A DNA stretch of 64,000 bases from Gonium pectorale (taxonomy: Eukaryota > Chlorophyta > Chlorophyceae > Chlamydomonadales > Volvocaceae), in assembly GCA_001584585.1 (NCBI GenBank), contig LSYV01000015.1:1110306-1174305 (forward strand), written 5' to 3'. This document shows positions 1 through 9,874 of the stretch, one piece after another; position 1 is the first letter of the stretch, and every line of letters begins with the position of its first letter. Under the pieces are notes generated by a model, which was given only the letters and a program-made list of their open reading frames with translations, made no database searches and was not told the DNA's origin. Made by a program: the position numbers and the translations under genes.

Positions 1-562
1 AATGTGATCTTAAGGCCCACGCGTGAAAGCCTGACACGACCACTGCACGATGTGTGGCGCAGCAGGGACTGACCTGCTGGCGGCTTCAAGACATGGACGC
101 TGATTGCGCTAACAGAATAAAGCACTGACACCAACGGTACCACAAGACGGCATCCGCTTACTAGGAGCACGTGGGTTTTTGCTGCAGGGGCACGCGCGAG
201 GATGGCGGGATGCTAGGACAGGCAGAGGCGCACCTGCTTCCGAACCCGCTCCAAGCTGTCGCCCGAAACGTCCGACGCGCCCAGCAGATGCGCCCGCACA
301 AGCTTCAGCAGCACCGGTTGGCCCACCTGCGGACAACAGTAGGCACAGGCGTGTTAGGGACATAGCATGCAGTCCAGTGGCATGGCGATTGCACGAAACG
401 GATTGTGGAAGGGGCCGAAGGCATGAAACCTGCTGACGTGGCAAGGGGTATGTCCTGCGTGACCATGGCAGATCCCGGTGCCGGCACAGCGAGAACGGTC
501 CGCTATGCACACAGCTGCCTTATTGAACTTCGAAGTCTACTAGGCCACAGGATATCAGCACG
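1..562. other. No gene recognised; 3' flank of the LYAR-type gene
   Basis: This stretch lies downstream of the minus-strand LYAR-type gene and probably includes its 3' UTR. Short open frames occur on both strands, but none shows a recognisable motif, a plausible splice structure or a link to a neighbouring exon. I found no TGTAA signal on the minus strand here, so the transcript end is not placed. Confidence 0.4.
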
Positions 563-3041
563 CTAACGCTTCCCCGCACCCACCTCGCCCTTTCTGCTGA
601 GCGCCTCTTTCACAGCCGCCACCAGAGCCGCAAACTTCTTTGTGTCAGCCAGGGCAGAGCCGAGGGCATCTGCGGAGTAGAGGGCAACATACAAGAGGCG
701 TCGACATGCAAGCGGTACGTGACAGCCGCAGGTAACCGGTGCACCCCCTTCCAAAGCTTGGTGATGCGCAGGCGAAAGCACAGGCGGAACTGGCATTCAG
801 TATATATGCCCACTAGCGTTTCTGCATAGACGTCCTGAGCTTCAGGCGGGCCCTCAGGAGGACTTATTCCACCCGGTTCTTTCTGCATGCATTAACCGAT
901 GCACACCCTCCCCGTGAAGGCATGAACTTCCAACAGCACAACTTACCGGACTTGAACTTCTTGGCGACCGGCTCCTCGTCGTCACTGTCACTGTCAGCGC
1001 TGTCGTCCGACTCTGACTCGGAGCTGGAGTCGGAGGACTTCGGCTCAGGTGCCGCCTTGGCCGCTTGGGCTGCTAAGGGCGCGGCAGCCTTCGTCGCTGT
1101 GACCTTCTGGCCGTCATTGCTGTCGTCAGACTCTCTGTCACTCTCATTGTCGCTGCTGCTCTCGTCTTCGGAGGAGCTGCTCTCGGCTGCTGCCGCCGCC
1201 GGCTTCACAGCCGGCTTAGCGGCCGGCTTAGTGGCAGCGCCCCGCTTCTCCGATTCCAAACCTGACCCCGAATCCGTATCCGATTCCGAACTCGAGCGTC
1301 CTAGCCCGCTGTCGCCGCCGCTTCCGTGCGTTCCTGGAGGCTCGGCGCCTATAGTGCCCTTGGCGCCCGCCGAACCACAGCTCTTAGAAATCGGCGTCTT
1401 GGTCGGCTCCGAGACCGGTCGTGGTGCGGGCTCGCTCTCATCTGAACTATCGCTGTCGCTATCGCTATCGTCGCTGCTCGACGAAGTGCTGGACATGTGG
1501 CCGAGGTCTCGAGATGGGCTGGGCTGCGTTCTAAGGCTGCTATTGAGTGCAGGCGACTTGGCGGCCTTCGGGGTTGTCTTAAGCGAGTCCTCATCGTCGT
1601 CACTGCTGCTGCTGTCGTCCGACTCGTCTTCCGAAGACGAGGAGGAAGAGGTTGACGCCGGCTTCGCCGCGTTGGCTGCTGGTTTGGCTGCCGCCGCCAC
1701 GCCCTTGAGCCCAGCAGCGGCCGGCCGTTTCGCGTTGCCGCTGTCACTGTCGGTATCGCTGCTGCTGCTCTCATCCGACGATCCCGACGATGAGGAAGAA
1801 CTGGCTGCCTTGGCTTTCCCCTTTGCCTGCGCGGCAGGGGCAGTGGTGGCTGCAGTGGCCTTCACGGCTGGCGCAGCAGTCTTGGCCTTAGTCTTGCCCT
1901 TCCCGTCGTCACCGCTGTCTGACGATTCGTTGTCGCTGCTGCTGGTGCTCTCAGATGAGCTGTCACTGCTGGAAGAGTCAACCGGCTTCTTCTTGCCACC
2001 AGCGGCGGGGGCGGCTGCCGGTTTGGCACCATGGCCAATCGCCTGCCGCTTCGCCGGCGGCTCCTGCCCCTTCTTGGCCTTCTTACTGCCATCGTCGCTG
2101 TCGGTGTCACTGACATCGCTCTTGCTCCAGCTTGAGCTTGAGCTGCTGCTTTCCGCCTTCCGCTTGCTGGCACCGTTGGCAGGCGCCGAGCCACTAGCGC
2201 CGTTGGCGGCGGCAGGTGCAGTGCCGCCGTTGGCGGCGGCAGGTGCAGCGCCGCCGTTGGCGGCGGCAAGGGCGGCCTTCGCTCGGCGCTTGTGCTTAGC
2301 GCCCGTGGCGTGATTCACAAGTGTCTCACGGCTGGTGCAGTTCACGTTGCAGACGCTGCGAAGAAGGGCAGGCGAGAATAATTCAGGCTGCCACCAAAAC
2401 GCACAATCAACACGCTCACTCGCAAGCACTCCGGTTGCTATGCTCGACTTCGCCCCATGGGGCCATAGAGCAGAGGTCCCTTCCCACTCTTCATGCCAGG
2501 CCTCGCACCTGCACTTCCACGGCGGCCGCGTCGAGAGGAACTCAAGGCCCGAGGGCTCCGCCGCCGCCGCGTCCGCAGGTCCCGCACCGCCGCGAGCAGG
2601 AAGGCCGCCTGCAGCGAAGCCCCCAGGTTTTGTGGCTGCCATGGCATACTTCTCGTGCTCTGTGACACAGGTCGTATGGCCCTGCGAAGGAGATAGCACG
2701 CGTGCGCGCATGCGCATTGGCGCGTCAAGCTGGAAATTTCCGCTCCATGCCAAAGCGCCTAGCCTGATGATATGGTGCAGCAAGAGCTTTGAAGGATTTG
2801 GCACGATCGCCGTCCATCAGCGCCGCCGCCGCTCAACCGACCTGCACGGTCGCCCGTGTGAACGTCTGAAGGCAATCTACGCAGGAGAATCGGCTCGCGG
2901 AGCACGCGCGATAATGATTGACGAGCTTGGGCTGTGAGCGCAAGAAAGGAGCGTTAAGTGCGGGGACAGTGCTGATGCGTGATGCCATCGACACACCTTC
3001 TTGATCGTGTCACCACAGTCCTCGCAGTGAAACCACACCAT
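563..3041 (-). CDS. LYAR: LYAR-type zinc-finger nucleolar protein with serine/acidic tail
   Basis: Five exons (minus): 3041-2997, 2931-2842, 2681-2509, 2355-947, 669-563, giving 607 aa with phase closing exactly. The N-terminus MVWFHCEDCGDTIKK, then NHYRAC, FSCVDC and TTCVTEHEKY, is the cysteine/histidine pattern of the LYAR zinc finger, followed by the family's ATKPGG segment. Joining exons 3 and 4 makes a second finger at about residues 101-125 (WKCSVCNVNC...HATGAKHKRR). Residues from about 130 to 570 are a low-complexity tail of Ser/Asp/Glu blocks alternating with Ala/Lys/Pro, as in SRP40/Nopp140. The last 36 codons (DALGSALADTKKF...) form a short ordered end. LYAR proteins are nucleolar and act in ribosome biogenesis and growth control; nucleolar location is inferred here. 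Intron 3 has no in-frame stop, so its removal rests on splice consensus and on restoring the finger. The gene is head to head with the kinase at 3284. Confidence 0.88.
2199..2272 (-). repeat. Short GC-rich tandem repeat inside the LYAR coding exon
   Basis: Three near-identical copies of about 27-30 bp, with core GCCGTTGGCGGCGGCAGG on the plus strand, lie in tandem. They are translated on the minus strand as Ala-Ala-Ala-Asn-Gly-Gly-type repeats just after the second zinc finger. The number of units is a likely length polymorphism. Confidence 0.75.
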
Positions 3042-3283
3042 CCTGCCGCCGTCTTCCTACGCCAGGCAGATATGAGGTCGCAACCGGCAAAACTTGGCGG
3101 CTAATTCTATGGCCGCACAGATATCGAAGGTTAAAAGCACGATGCCAAGTTCTGTTCGACTGTGTGTATATGCCAGCGGGGAAATTACGGTGCGGGTACG
3201 GCGGTACGACGGGAAGGCCCGAAACCCTAACCAGCTCGGAGGCTCCACAACGTTGCTTTCATAGTGATCCTGAGCTTTCAGCT
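3042..3283. promoter_or_regulatory. Divergent intergenic region, LYAR / PfkB kinase
   Basis: Only 242 bp separate the two start codons of these head-to-head genes, so both core promoters and 5' UTRs must lie here or overlap. I see no clear TATA box or named motif. The call rests on gene geometry alone. Confidence 0.5.
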
Positions 3284-6200
3284 ATGGCGGACGGGCGCTT
3301 AGCGGTGCTGCTCGCGCACCTTGCCCCCGCTCCGTCGACCTCGACGTCGCAGCCAGGCACTCGGGGCGAGCTGCCGTTGGTTACGGGAACTGGCCCACTT
3401 GTGATAATAGGAGGCATATGCCTGGACATCCAGGTAGCGGCCACGGTGGCAACCGCTGGCAGGCCATACGCCTGATGCGCCCCCGGGTTCTCGTCTGTGG
3501 CAGGCCCAGCCCGAAACTGTCGATGTACAGCGTGGCACATCGGTACCAGGCCAGGTGCGAGTACGGCGTTCAGGCAGGGGGGCTGAAACCCCGTGTAAGT
3601 GTTTCCCCACCAACCGACCCTACCTACCGCGCCAGAGTGATTCCAACCTATTGGTATCAGCACCCATCTGCTGGTGTGTGCAGGTCCGGCAGGTTCCGGG
3701 TGGCGTGGGGCGCAATATGGCGGAGGCGCTTAGCGGCCTGGTGCCCCCGGACCGGCCCGCCCCCGTGTTCATCTCGCTGGTCGGGGATGACACGGCCGGC
3801 AGTTTCCTGTCGACCTCCCTTCGGCGGCTGAGGTGAGTGGGGCTGGAGTCTCGGTCGGATGCGGCACGACTGTCTTCAGCTGCACTCCACCTTACCCAAC
3901 TTCCGCACTTGCAGACTGGACTTGTCTCTGCTGCTGACCTGCCCGGGAGCTCCCACGCCCTGCGTGTCGGCGGTACTGGACAGGTGGGTCAGGTGCTGGA
4001 CCTGTGAATTGTCATGCTGTCGTGGGCATGAATCACCCACCGCGGTCTCCGATGCACACGGCGTCGCCCCGCACATTACTCTCTTTGACTCTCCTTGGCT
4101 CCCCAATGCCAAAGCTTGCCGTTCTAATATGAAACTTACTTCTTTCGCTGCTGCGGGCCAGGGGCGGCGAGGTGGCTGCGGCTGTTGCAGACGTCAGCGC
4201 AGTGGAGCAGCTCTTGACACCCGAGCGGTTGGCAGAGTGCCGACCCCAGATACAGCAGGCAAGGCGAGCAGGAGCGGGGGAGAAAGGGAGCAGAGCCTGT
4301 GTTCAGACGTCATTTCTTCTCCCCCAGGAACAATTTGTCAATTATCTGTGCAATCCGCACCTGCAGCCTCTTCCGCTCGACCTCCTTCGCAGTCCACAGA
4401 TTCTCTCTGCCCTCCCTCCGTCACTCGCCTTTCAGATGATAATGCTGTTTCTCTTACCCGCCTTCTCCGTCCGGCCCTGCTTCTGACCGCGCTCCAATCA
4501 GGCCTGCCTGCTGCTGGCGGAGGCTAACCTGTCGACTGAGTCGCTCGAGTACGTGAGCCGCCTGGCAGCGCAGGCCCGGGTGCCGGTCTTCTTGGAGCCT
4601 GTGTCGGTGCCCAAAGCAGCCCGGTGAGCCCGGAGCGTGGGCGTCGACTGGATGCAGGGGAATGGGCAGCGTATTTGAAAAAGCAGCAACGATGGGAATG
4701 GAGCCCTGGGCGTGCATGGACCAGCAAGTTATTGTATGTGTACGTGGACGGCGTGGAGGTGTGCCTGGGCGCCGTGCACCATACGTTCAAAGGGCTCCGG
4801 CCTGACCCGCTTGTCTGCTTGCACCGTGCAGCGTGCAGAGCGAAAGTTGCAAATGCAGCGCGTGCAACTCTTGTAACTTCCCTTTCTTGCCCCGCCCATG
4901 AACTCTACAAGCTCCACCCATTGACACCCACGCGCCCCGCCCGCAGCCTCGCGCAGTCTCTGCCGTACGCAACTTTTGTCTCGCCCAACGCCTCCGAGCT
5001 AATTGCCATTGCGGATGAAGTGCGGCGAGTTGCGGGGCTGTCGCTGCTTCCGCGCCCGGGACTGCCGGACGACACCCCTGCCGCAGCAGCAGCAGAGGCC
5101 GGCCCCGGGCCCTCGCGTTCTGCCGATGCGCCGGCTGACGGCGAGGCAATGATGGCACCAGCTGGCGTGCGGCGGCTGGAGCCCGAGTCCCTGGTGGTGG
5201 AGCTGTTACGGCAGCTGGCCACATTTGCTGAGGTGGTGCTGCTTCAAGGTGGGGTGTTGTGGGAGTTTGCCGCGCGCGACAGTCCTGCTGACCGTTCTGG
5301 GTGGTTGATGCAAGAGCATAGGACCCGGGGGGAAGGCATGCATTTACGTTGTCTGACCATCCCCAGGAGCAACCTTTAAGCTGACTAGATGCAGCCAGAC
5401 CTGCCAAGTTACTTAGTCAGAAGCACGGCTTAGCGTTCGGAAAATAATTGCGAGAGAGGCAACTTCCAAGGCCACTTGCGGCTTACGGGGTCGCAGCGAT
5501 GGTTGGACGAACAGGTGGGCGCGGCATGGGCTTCAGGTTTATGCAGGGAGTGCCTACAGTCCCAATAACATGCCTAGCACTCTCGAAGGCGAAGAGTCCC
5601 CGTTCGTGTAGATGATGAACGTAACTTGCCGAGTCACCCATCCTCACCCTGAACAGGGACCAGCTATGTGGTGCTGACCCTCGGGTCGCTCGGGGCCACG
5701 CTCATCCGCCTGTGCGAGCCCGAGGAGGCAGCTGCGGCCGCCGTGGGGCCTCGCGCCCCCTTAGAGCCCTTGGACGCAAGCTGCAGGGACGCTGTCCCTG
5801 GGCACTGGCCGCACGGGCACCTGACAAAGCTCCGTATCCAGGTTGCCGCATCCCCGTTGCGCGTTTCTGACGGGCGGGTCGACTGCGGCGCGCTCGGCGG
5901 GGACCGGGGATACACGTCCAGATCGTGGAGCGGAGGGGCGCTGGAGCTGTGCCGCACGACTGCGATGGCATGCCCATCGGGGCAGCCCGAGGGAGCGCCC
6001 GAGGCTGCTGTGACGCTTCAGCCCGTGCAGCAGCACAAGCAGCCGCTGTCGCAGCTGTCGCGCCGGTTGGTGCACGTCACGCACCTCCGTGCGCTACCGG
6101 CGGAGGTTGTCAGCGTCAACGGCGCCGGTGGGTTCACGGAGCAAGCGCCCAGTGGGAAAAAAGAGAAACCTGCACAGAAAGAGGGAGGGCACACCCGCCG

Positions 6201-6737
6201 TGGTGCTATGCGAGTGTCCGCATCCGCTATGCGGGTGCATTGTATGGGAGATAGTATGCACTGCTAGCTCCCTAATCCACCGCCCTCGCGGTCAGTTACA
6301 GTGACAGTGACAGTGGGGGCCTGTGTCCTAAGTTGTCGCTTGCTTGCTGAACTGTGTCCGCAGGGGACACGCTCGTGGCGGGCATGATTGCGGCGCTCCT
6401 GCAGCAGCAGCAACCAGTCCAGGCACTGGCGTACGGCATGGTAGGTTGGGACTGCTGGGGCCAGGTTATGGCATGCAAGGGCCGACCGTTTCACGGGTAA
6501 CCCTTACGGCGGCGCTACGTGCCAGAGTAAGCTAGCTGATTTTGCCCCGCGCATTCAATTGCTTCTGGGGTGTTGCTCTGACCCGTCTGTCGTCTCTCGG
6601 TGCAGGCCGCTGCCAAACGCGCCGTTGAAAGCCACCGGAACACACCCGAGCTGGACTTTGCGTCATTGCGGCTGGACGCTGAGCGGGTGCTCGGCAGCCG
6701 GCAGACCCACTTTTTCCCGCCGGCGGTAGGCTGGTAG
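3284..6737 (+). CDS. PUKI: PfkB-family carbohydrate kinase, pseudouridine kinase-like
   Basis: Ten exons: 3284-3433, 3504-3554, 3684-3832, 3915-3983, 4162-4258, 4502-4623, 4947-5248, 5657-6127, 6364-6440, 6606-6737; 539 aa, phase closed. The order of motifs fits the PfkB fold: VIIGGICLDIQ near the N-terminus, the Gly-rich VPGGVGRNMAEAL at the sugar site, CPGAPTPCVS, LLLAEANLS, FLEPVSV, FVSPNASEL, VVLTLGSLGATL, and NGAGDTLVAG carrying the catalytic Asp of signature 2. The overall arrangement best matches plant/algal pseudouridine kinase, which phosphorylates pseudouridine to its 5'-monophosphate for breakdown; the substrate is inferred. Two low-complexity insertions (around DTPAAAAAEAG and the Gln/Arg-rich stretch before GAGD) make it longer than bacterial relatives. 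Intron 5 uses a GC donor. Intron 8 (6128-6363) splits the GAGD motif and contains a copy of the dispersed repeat. Confidence 0.87.
6155..6190 (-). repeat. Dispersed repeat, end fragment in kinase intron 8
   Basis: The segment GGAAAAAAGAGAAACCTGCA followed by CAGAAAGAGGGAGG matches one end of the repeat family also seen at 32862, 63111 and 63733. Similarity fades after it, so this is a diverged or partial copy. It is antisense to the orientation that carries splice-like ends, so it did not supply this intron's splice sites. Confidence 0.7.
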
Positions 6738-7723
6738 GTAGTCTTGGGCCAGTCGGCAGTGCCCAGCGGTTGACGCTAGCTGGAGCCTTTCACAGGCGCT
6801 GATAGGTGCACAGCGTTGCCTCTATAGAGTAGGCAAGTGCGTACTGCAGGCCTCAGCGCGCGGGTTGACCTTTGCGCATGTTTCGGACGTACTGCTGTGT
6901 AACCAATGGGCTGGCGCAGCTGGTGCCTCAGACATATCACTAAGCCATGTGAGCATTGTGGGCGGAGGCCACTTATGTGAGGAGAAACCATGCGGCTTCA
7001 TTCATTCATGCCTATTGCACCGAAAGCTTTGAAGGGCGCTACCCCAATGCGTATCGTGGAGGTACTAGCCCTAACGCGACGTCAAGACGAACTTGACTTT
7101 TGGCGTGACATTGCGTGATACATTACTCCTGTGTCCTGGCCATTCCCCGAGCACGGGTCTGTACTCGTGCAGTGCGCTGGGTGGCACCAGTGTAATCCTG
7201 CCGTATGAGAGCTGATGCCGACGCATGCATTCCTCGGCCGATGGACGGTGTTGCGGGCGGGGTGCTGGAAGTACCGTGCATAGAATGCGCCATGACTGCA
7301 CAGACCCCCGGCCCATCACGAAACCGGCACACCCCCAGATGGTGTGGGGAAGTTACATATATACTGACTGCTGCAGTTTCTTAACACGCTGGCCCTGCAG
7401 TGCAAAAACTACGTGAATAGTAGCCCATCCGTAGAAGGCAACGCACTGGTGTCATAGATGGTTACACGGCAGGCGGACAACCAGTAACCTGCTACACTCC
7501 GCAACCTCGACTGGCGTGCGCCGCTGCGCAAGGCACCCTCTCACGGCCGCCGCGCTGCCGCCGCGGCGCCGTCCGCGGCCGACCGGCAGCCTTAGCAAGA
7601 ACGCACTGCCAGGAACCACTGCGTCCACGCCGCCACTACTCTGCCACCCGGTGCCACAAGCCGCCGCTAGCTGCGTGACTGCAACCGCGGGCATGACCCG
7701 TGGGTCAAATGACCCGACGCCGT
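6738..7723. other. Convergent intergenic region, kinase / RPL14
   Basis: This holds the 3' flanks of two convergent genes. A TGTAA at 6898-6902 is a plausible polyadenylation signal for the kinase, and the minus-strand TGTAA copies at 7462-7466 and 7353-7357 fit RPL14. I see no further gene. Confidence 0.6.
7353..7466 (-). terminator. Putative TGTAA polyadenylation signals of RPL14
   Basis: TTACA on the plus strand at 7462-7466 and 7353-7357 gives TGTAA on the minus strand, 258 and 367 nt past the RPL14 stop. TGTAA is the usual volvocine polyadenylation signal. Which one is used cannot be told from sequence. Confidence 0.5.
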
Positions 7724-9559
7724 TTACTTGGCAACCTTCTTGAGGCTGTTGAAGACCTTGCGCACAGCGCGGGCCTTCTTGGCCTTGGCGACGGCAGCCT
7801 TGTAGCGGTCGAAGTCCGTCGTGGCGGCCTTGGCGGCCTGCTTGGCCAGCTTCTGGCCCCAAGAGGAGGCCTGGAACTTGGCGACAACGTCTGAGGGCAA
7901 GTGGTTGGGCGGAGTGAGACAGGTTTGAACATGGAAAGGCTGATTGATACGGGGTGAAGAGGGAAGATGATCCATTTGCCAAACGTCAAGAACCCAGTTC
8001 GCGAGAATCCATGGAAGCCCAGTCTTGGTCCAGAGACCACCTTGCAAGGTATCTGTGTCAGGGCATGGTCGAAGGGGCATAACCAACACAACCAATACGC
8101 TCCTTTGTATGTCTTCATTCCTCTGGTCCTCAAAGACACGTACAGACCGCGGTGCATGCCTCTCGCCTTTTGAATAGACATACGTCAGCTGAGCCCTACA
8201 ATCCTCACAGCTCGGACCGCAACATAGCAACCACGTTGCTGACAGCCCAACGTTACAACAAGTGCTGCTTTCCTCGCGAGCTGGCAGCGATGGAAGCGCG
8301 AAGCGTTTAGCTAGCACAGAAAGCAAGCCTGCAATCTACACCGCTCCAGAACACGCGCCCTGGGGCCCGCATAGCCGGTCATGTGGCCCCTTTAGCTCCC
8401 CTCCTCCGCTGGGGGACAATAACATCACCACAGCAGGGGCTACGCCATCAGACCAGCGCCTGGTGGAAGCAATGCTGCATGCCGGATTATGCAGGCCCGC
8501 AACTCGCCAGCCGCTGCTATTGGTGCGCAGCTGCGGGCACATAACCGCTGTCAGGATCTGGCCCCGTTGGAGGCCGCCCGGCGCTCCGGAGCATCAGAGG
8601 CCAGGCGCCACACGGCAAGCTGCACCATCGCTGCCGCGGTGCTGCTCCTCTTCTGCGACACTTGCTTCCGTATGCCCAGTCTCCAGCGTCCACACCAGGA
8701 TCCACACACCGCAAGCCGCTGTACTTCTGGCCGCACTGGGTTCCTTGCCAATGGCTGTCCCCGTCGTCTCCCGGCCCCCAAGGCGGGATGCAGCCGGCAA
8801 TTAGGCCAGCAGTTCGCCTGCGCCGCTGCTGCGAGCCTGCTGCATGGCTGCTGGGCCAGGCAGCCATCACCTGCTGGCTCCCCCATCCGGCTCCCCGGCG
8901 TCCGCAACAGGCTCGCGTGCAGGAGGGAGCAGGTCCGCCGTCGCGACTTATAGAACAGCTGGTCCGCACATTAACGCTGCCACGAAGCCCACGGTTGCCT
9001 TGCCGCGGCGGGACGGGGAGCTGCGTCCAAAACTTTTGTTCCGAATGAAGGGAGCATAGTGTTTTTCGATCCTGGCAGTGCAAACCCCCGCTACGCACCC
9101 CTCCAAGCTGCGCTGCCTGCAACCTGCGCCGCCCCAACCTCGCCATCGCCGATGCCCCCCGACAGCAGTACGCACTCACCGGCCTCGGCGAGGGCCTTCT
9201 TCAGGTCCTTCTTAGGGGCGTGACGCTTGATCTCCACCTTGAAGTCTGTAAGCGCCAGGCGCTTGAAGTTCACCACGCGGCGCTCCTGGTCCGGGAAGTC
9301 CACCAGAGCCTACAAACAGCAGTAGAAGTGTATCCTTATCAATTGCTGCGGCTGTACCGGGGCTGCACGTGCTGCGGAGGCTGGCGCGGCGGAAAGGCGG
9401 CCGGGTCGGCAACCCCTTCTTTAAGGCTGACAGCCAGTCTTCAATGCTACGCACCCGGTTCTGGTCGATCACATCGGTGATGACCACCAGCTTGCCGAAC
9501 TCGGGCCCATAGTTGATGAGGGCCACGCGGCCAATCTCAACGTAGCGCTTGAACGGCAT
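7724..9559 (-). CDS. RPL14: Cytosolic large-subunit ribosomal protein eL14
   Basis: Three exons (minus): 9559-9455, 9309-9180, 7890-7724; 133 aa, the usual length for the family, phase closed. The N-terminus [18 protein letters not shown] is the KOW-like beta-barrel start of eL14. It is followed by [27 protein letters not shown] and the lysine-rich helical C-terminus ending SLKKVAK. The protein is a structural part of the 60S subunit. Intron 2 (9179-7891) is 1,289 nt, about three times the coding length. Open frames inside it show no coding character. The gene shares a 315-bp divergent upstream region with FAP59. Confidence 0.97.
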
Positions 9560-9874
9560 TCTTCACGCTAGCAGAGGCACAGCCAAGTGAGAGAGCGTTT
9601 CTCGAGCACGTCCCGCATTATGACTCTCCCCATACCGCCGTACGTGTAGCGCGCTAACCCACCGTTCCCAATTTTGCCCCCACCCAAACGCTGTGTTCAC
9701 GTACAGTGATACGCTGTGTTGATAATTTGCCTCGCTCCTGCCCAACACCCCTCTCTAAGCCGCGCCTGTTAGACTGAGCGACTAGACAGGTCGAGCTGCC
9801 GCAAGGCAGCTCTAGATATAATGGCGAACATCGATCCCTATCGAACGGAGGGTACGGTCCCCTGAACGCGCGGC
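9560..9874. promoter_or_regulatory. Divergent promoter region, RPL14 / FAP59
   Basis: 315 bp lie between the start codons of a ribosomal-protein gene and a ciliary gene transcribed away from each other. These two classes normally have different expression programmes (growth versus ciliogenesis). I see no recognisable element, so the call rests on geometry. Confidence 0.55.

Noticed and set aside
922..2313. 463-codon plus-strand frame of Leu/Ser/Ala repeats
   Set aside because: It is the antisense shadow of the Ser/Asp/Glu-rich LYAR exon. The real frame is fixed by the zinc fingers and phase-closing splice sites on the minus strand.
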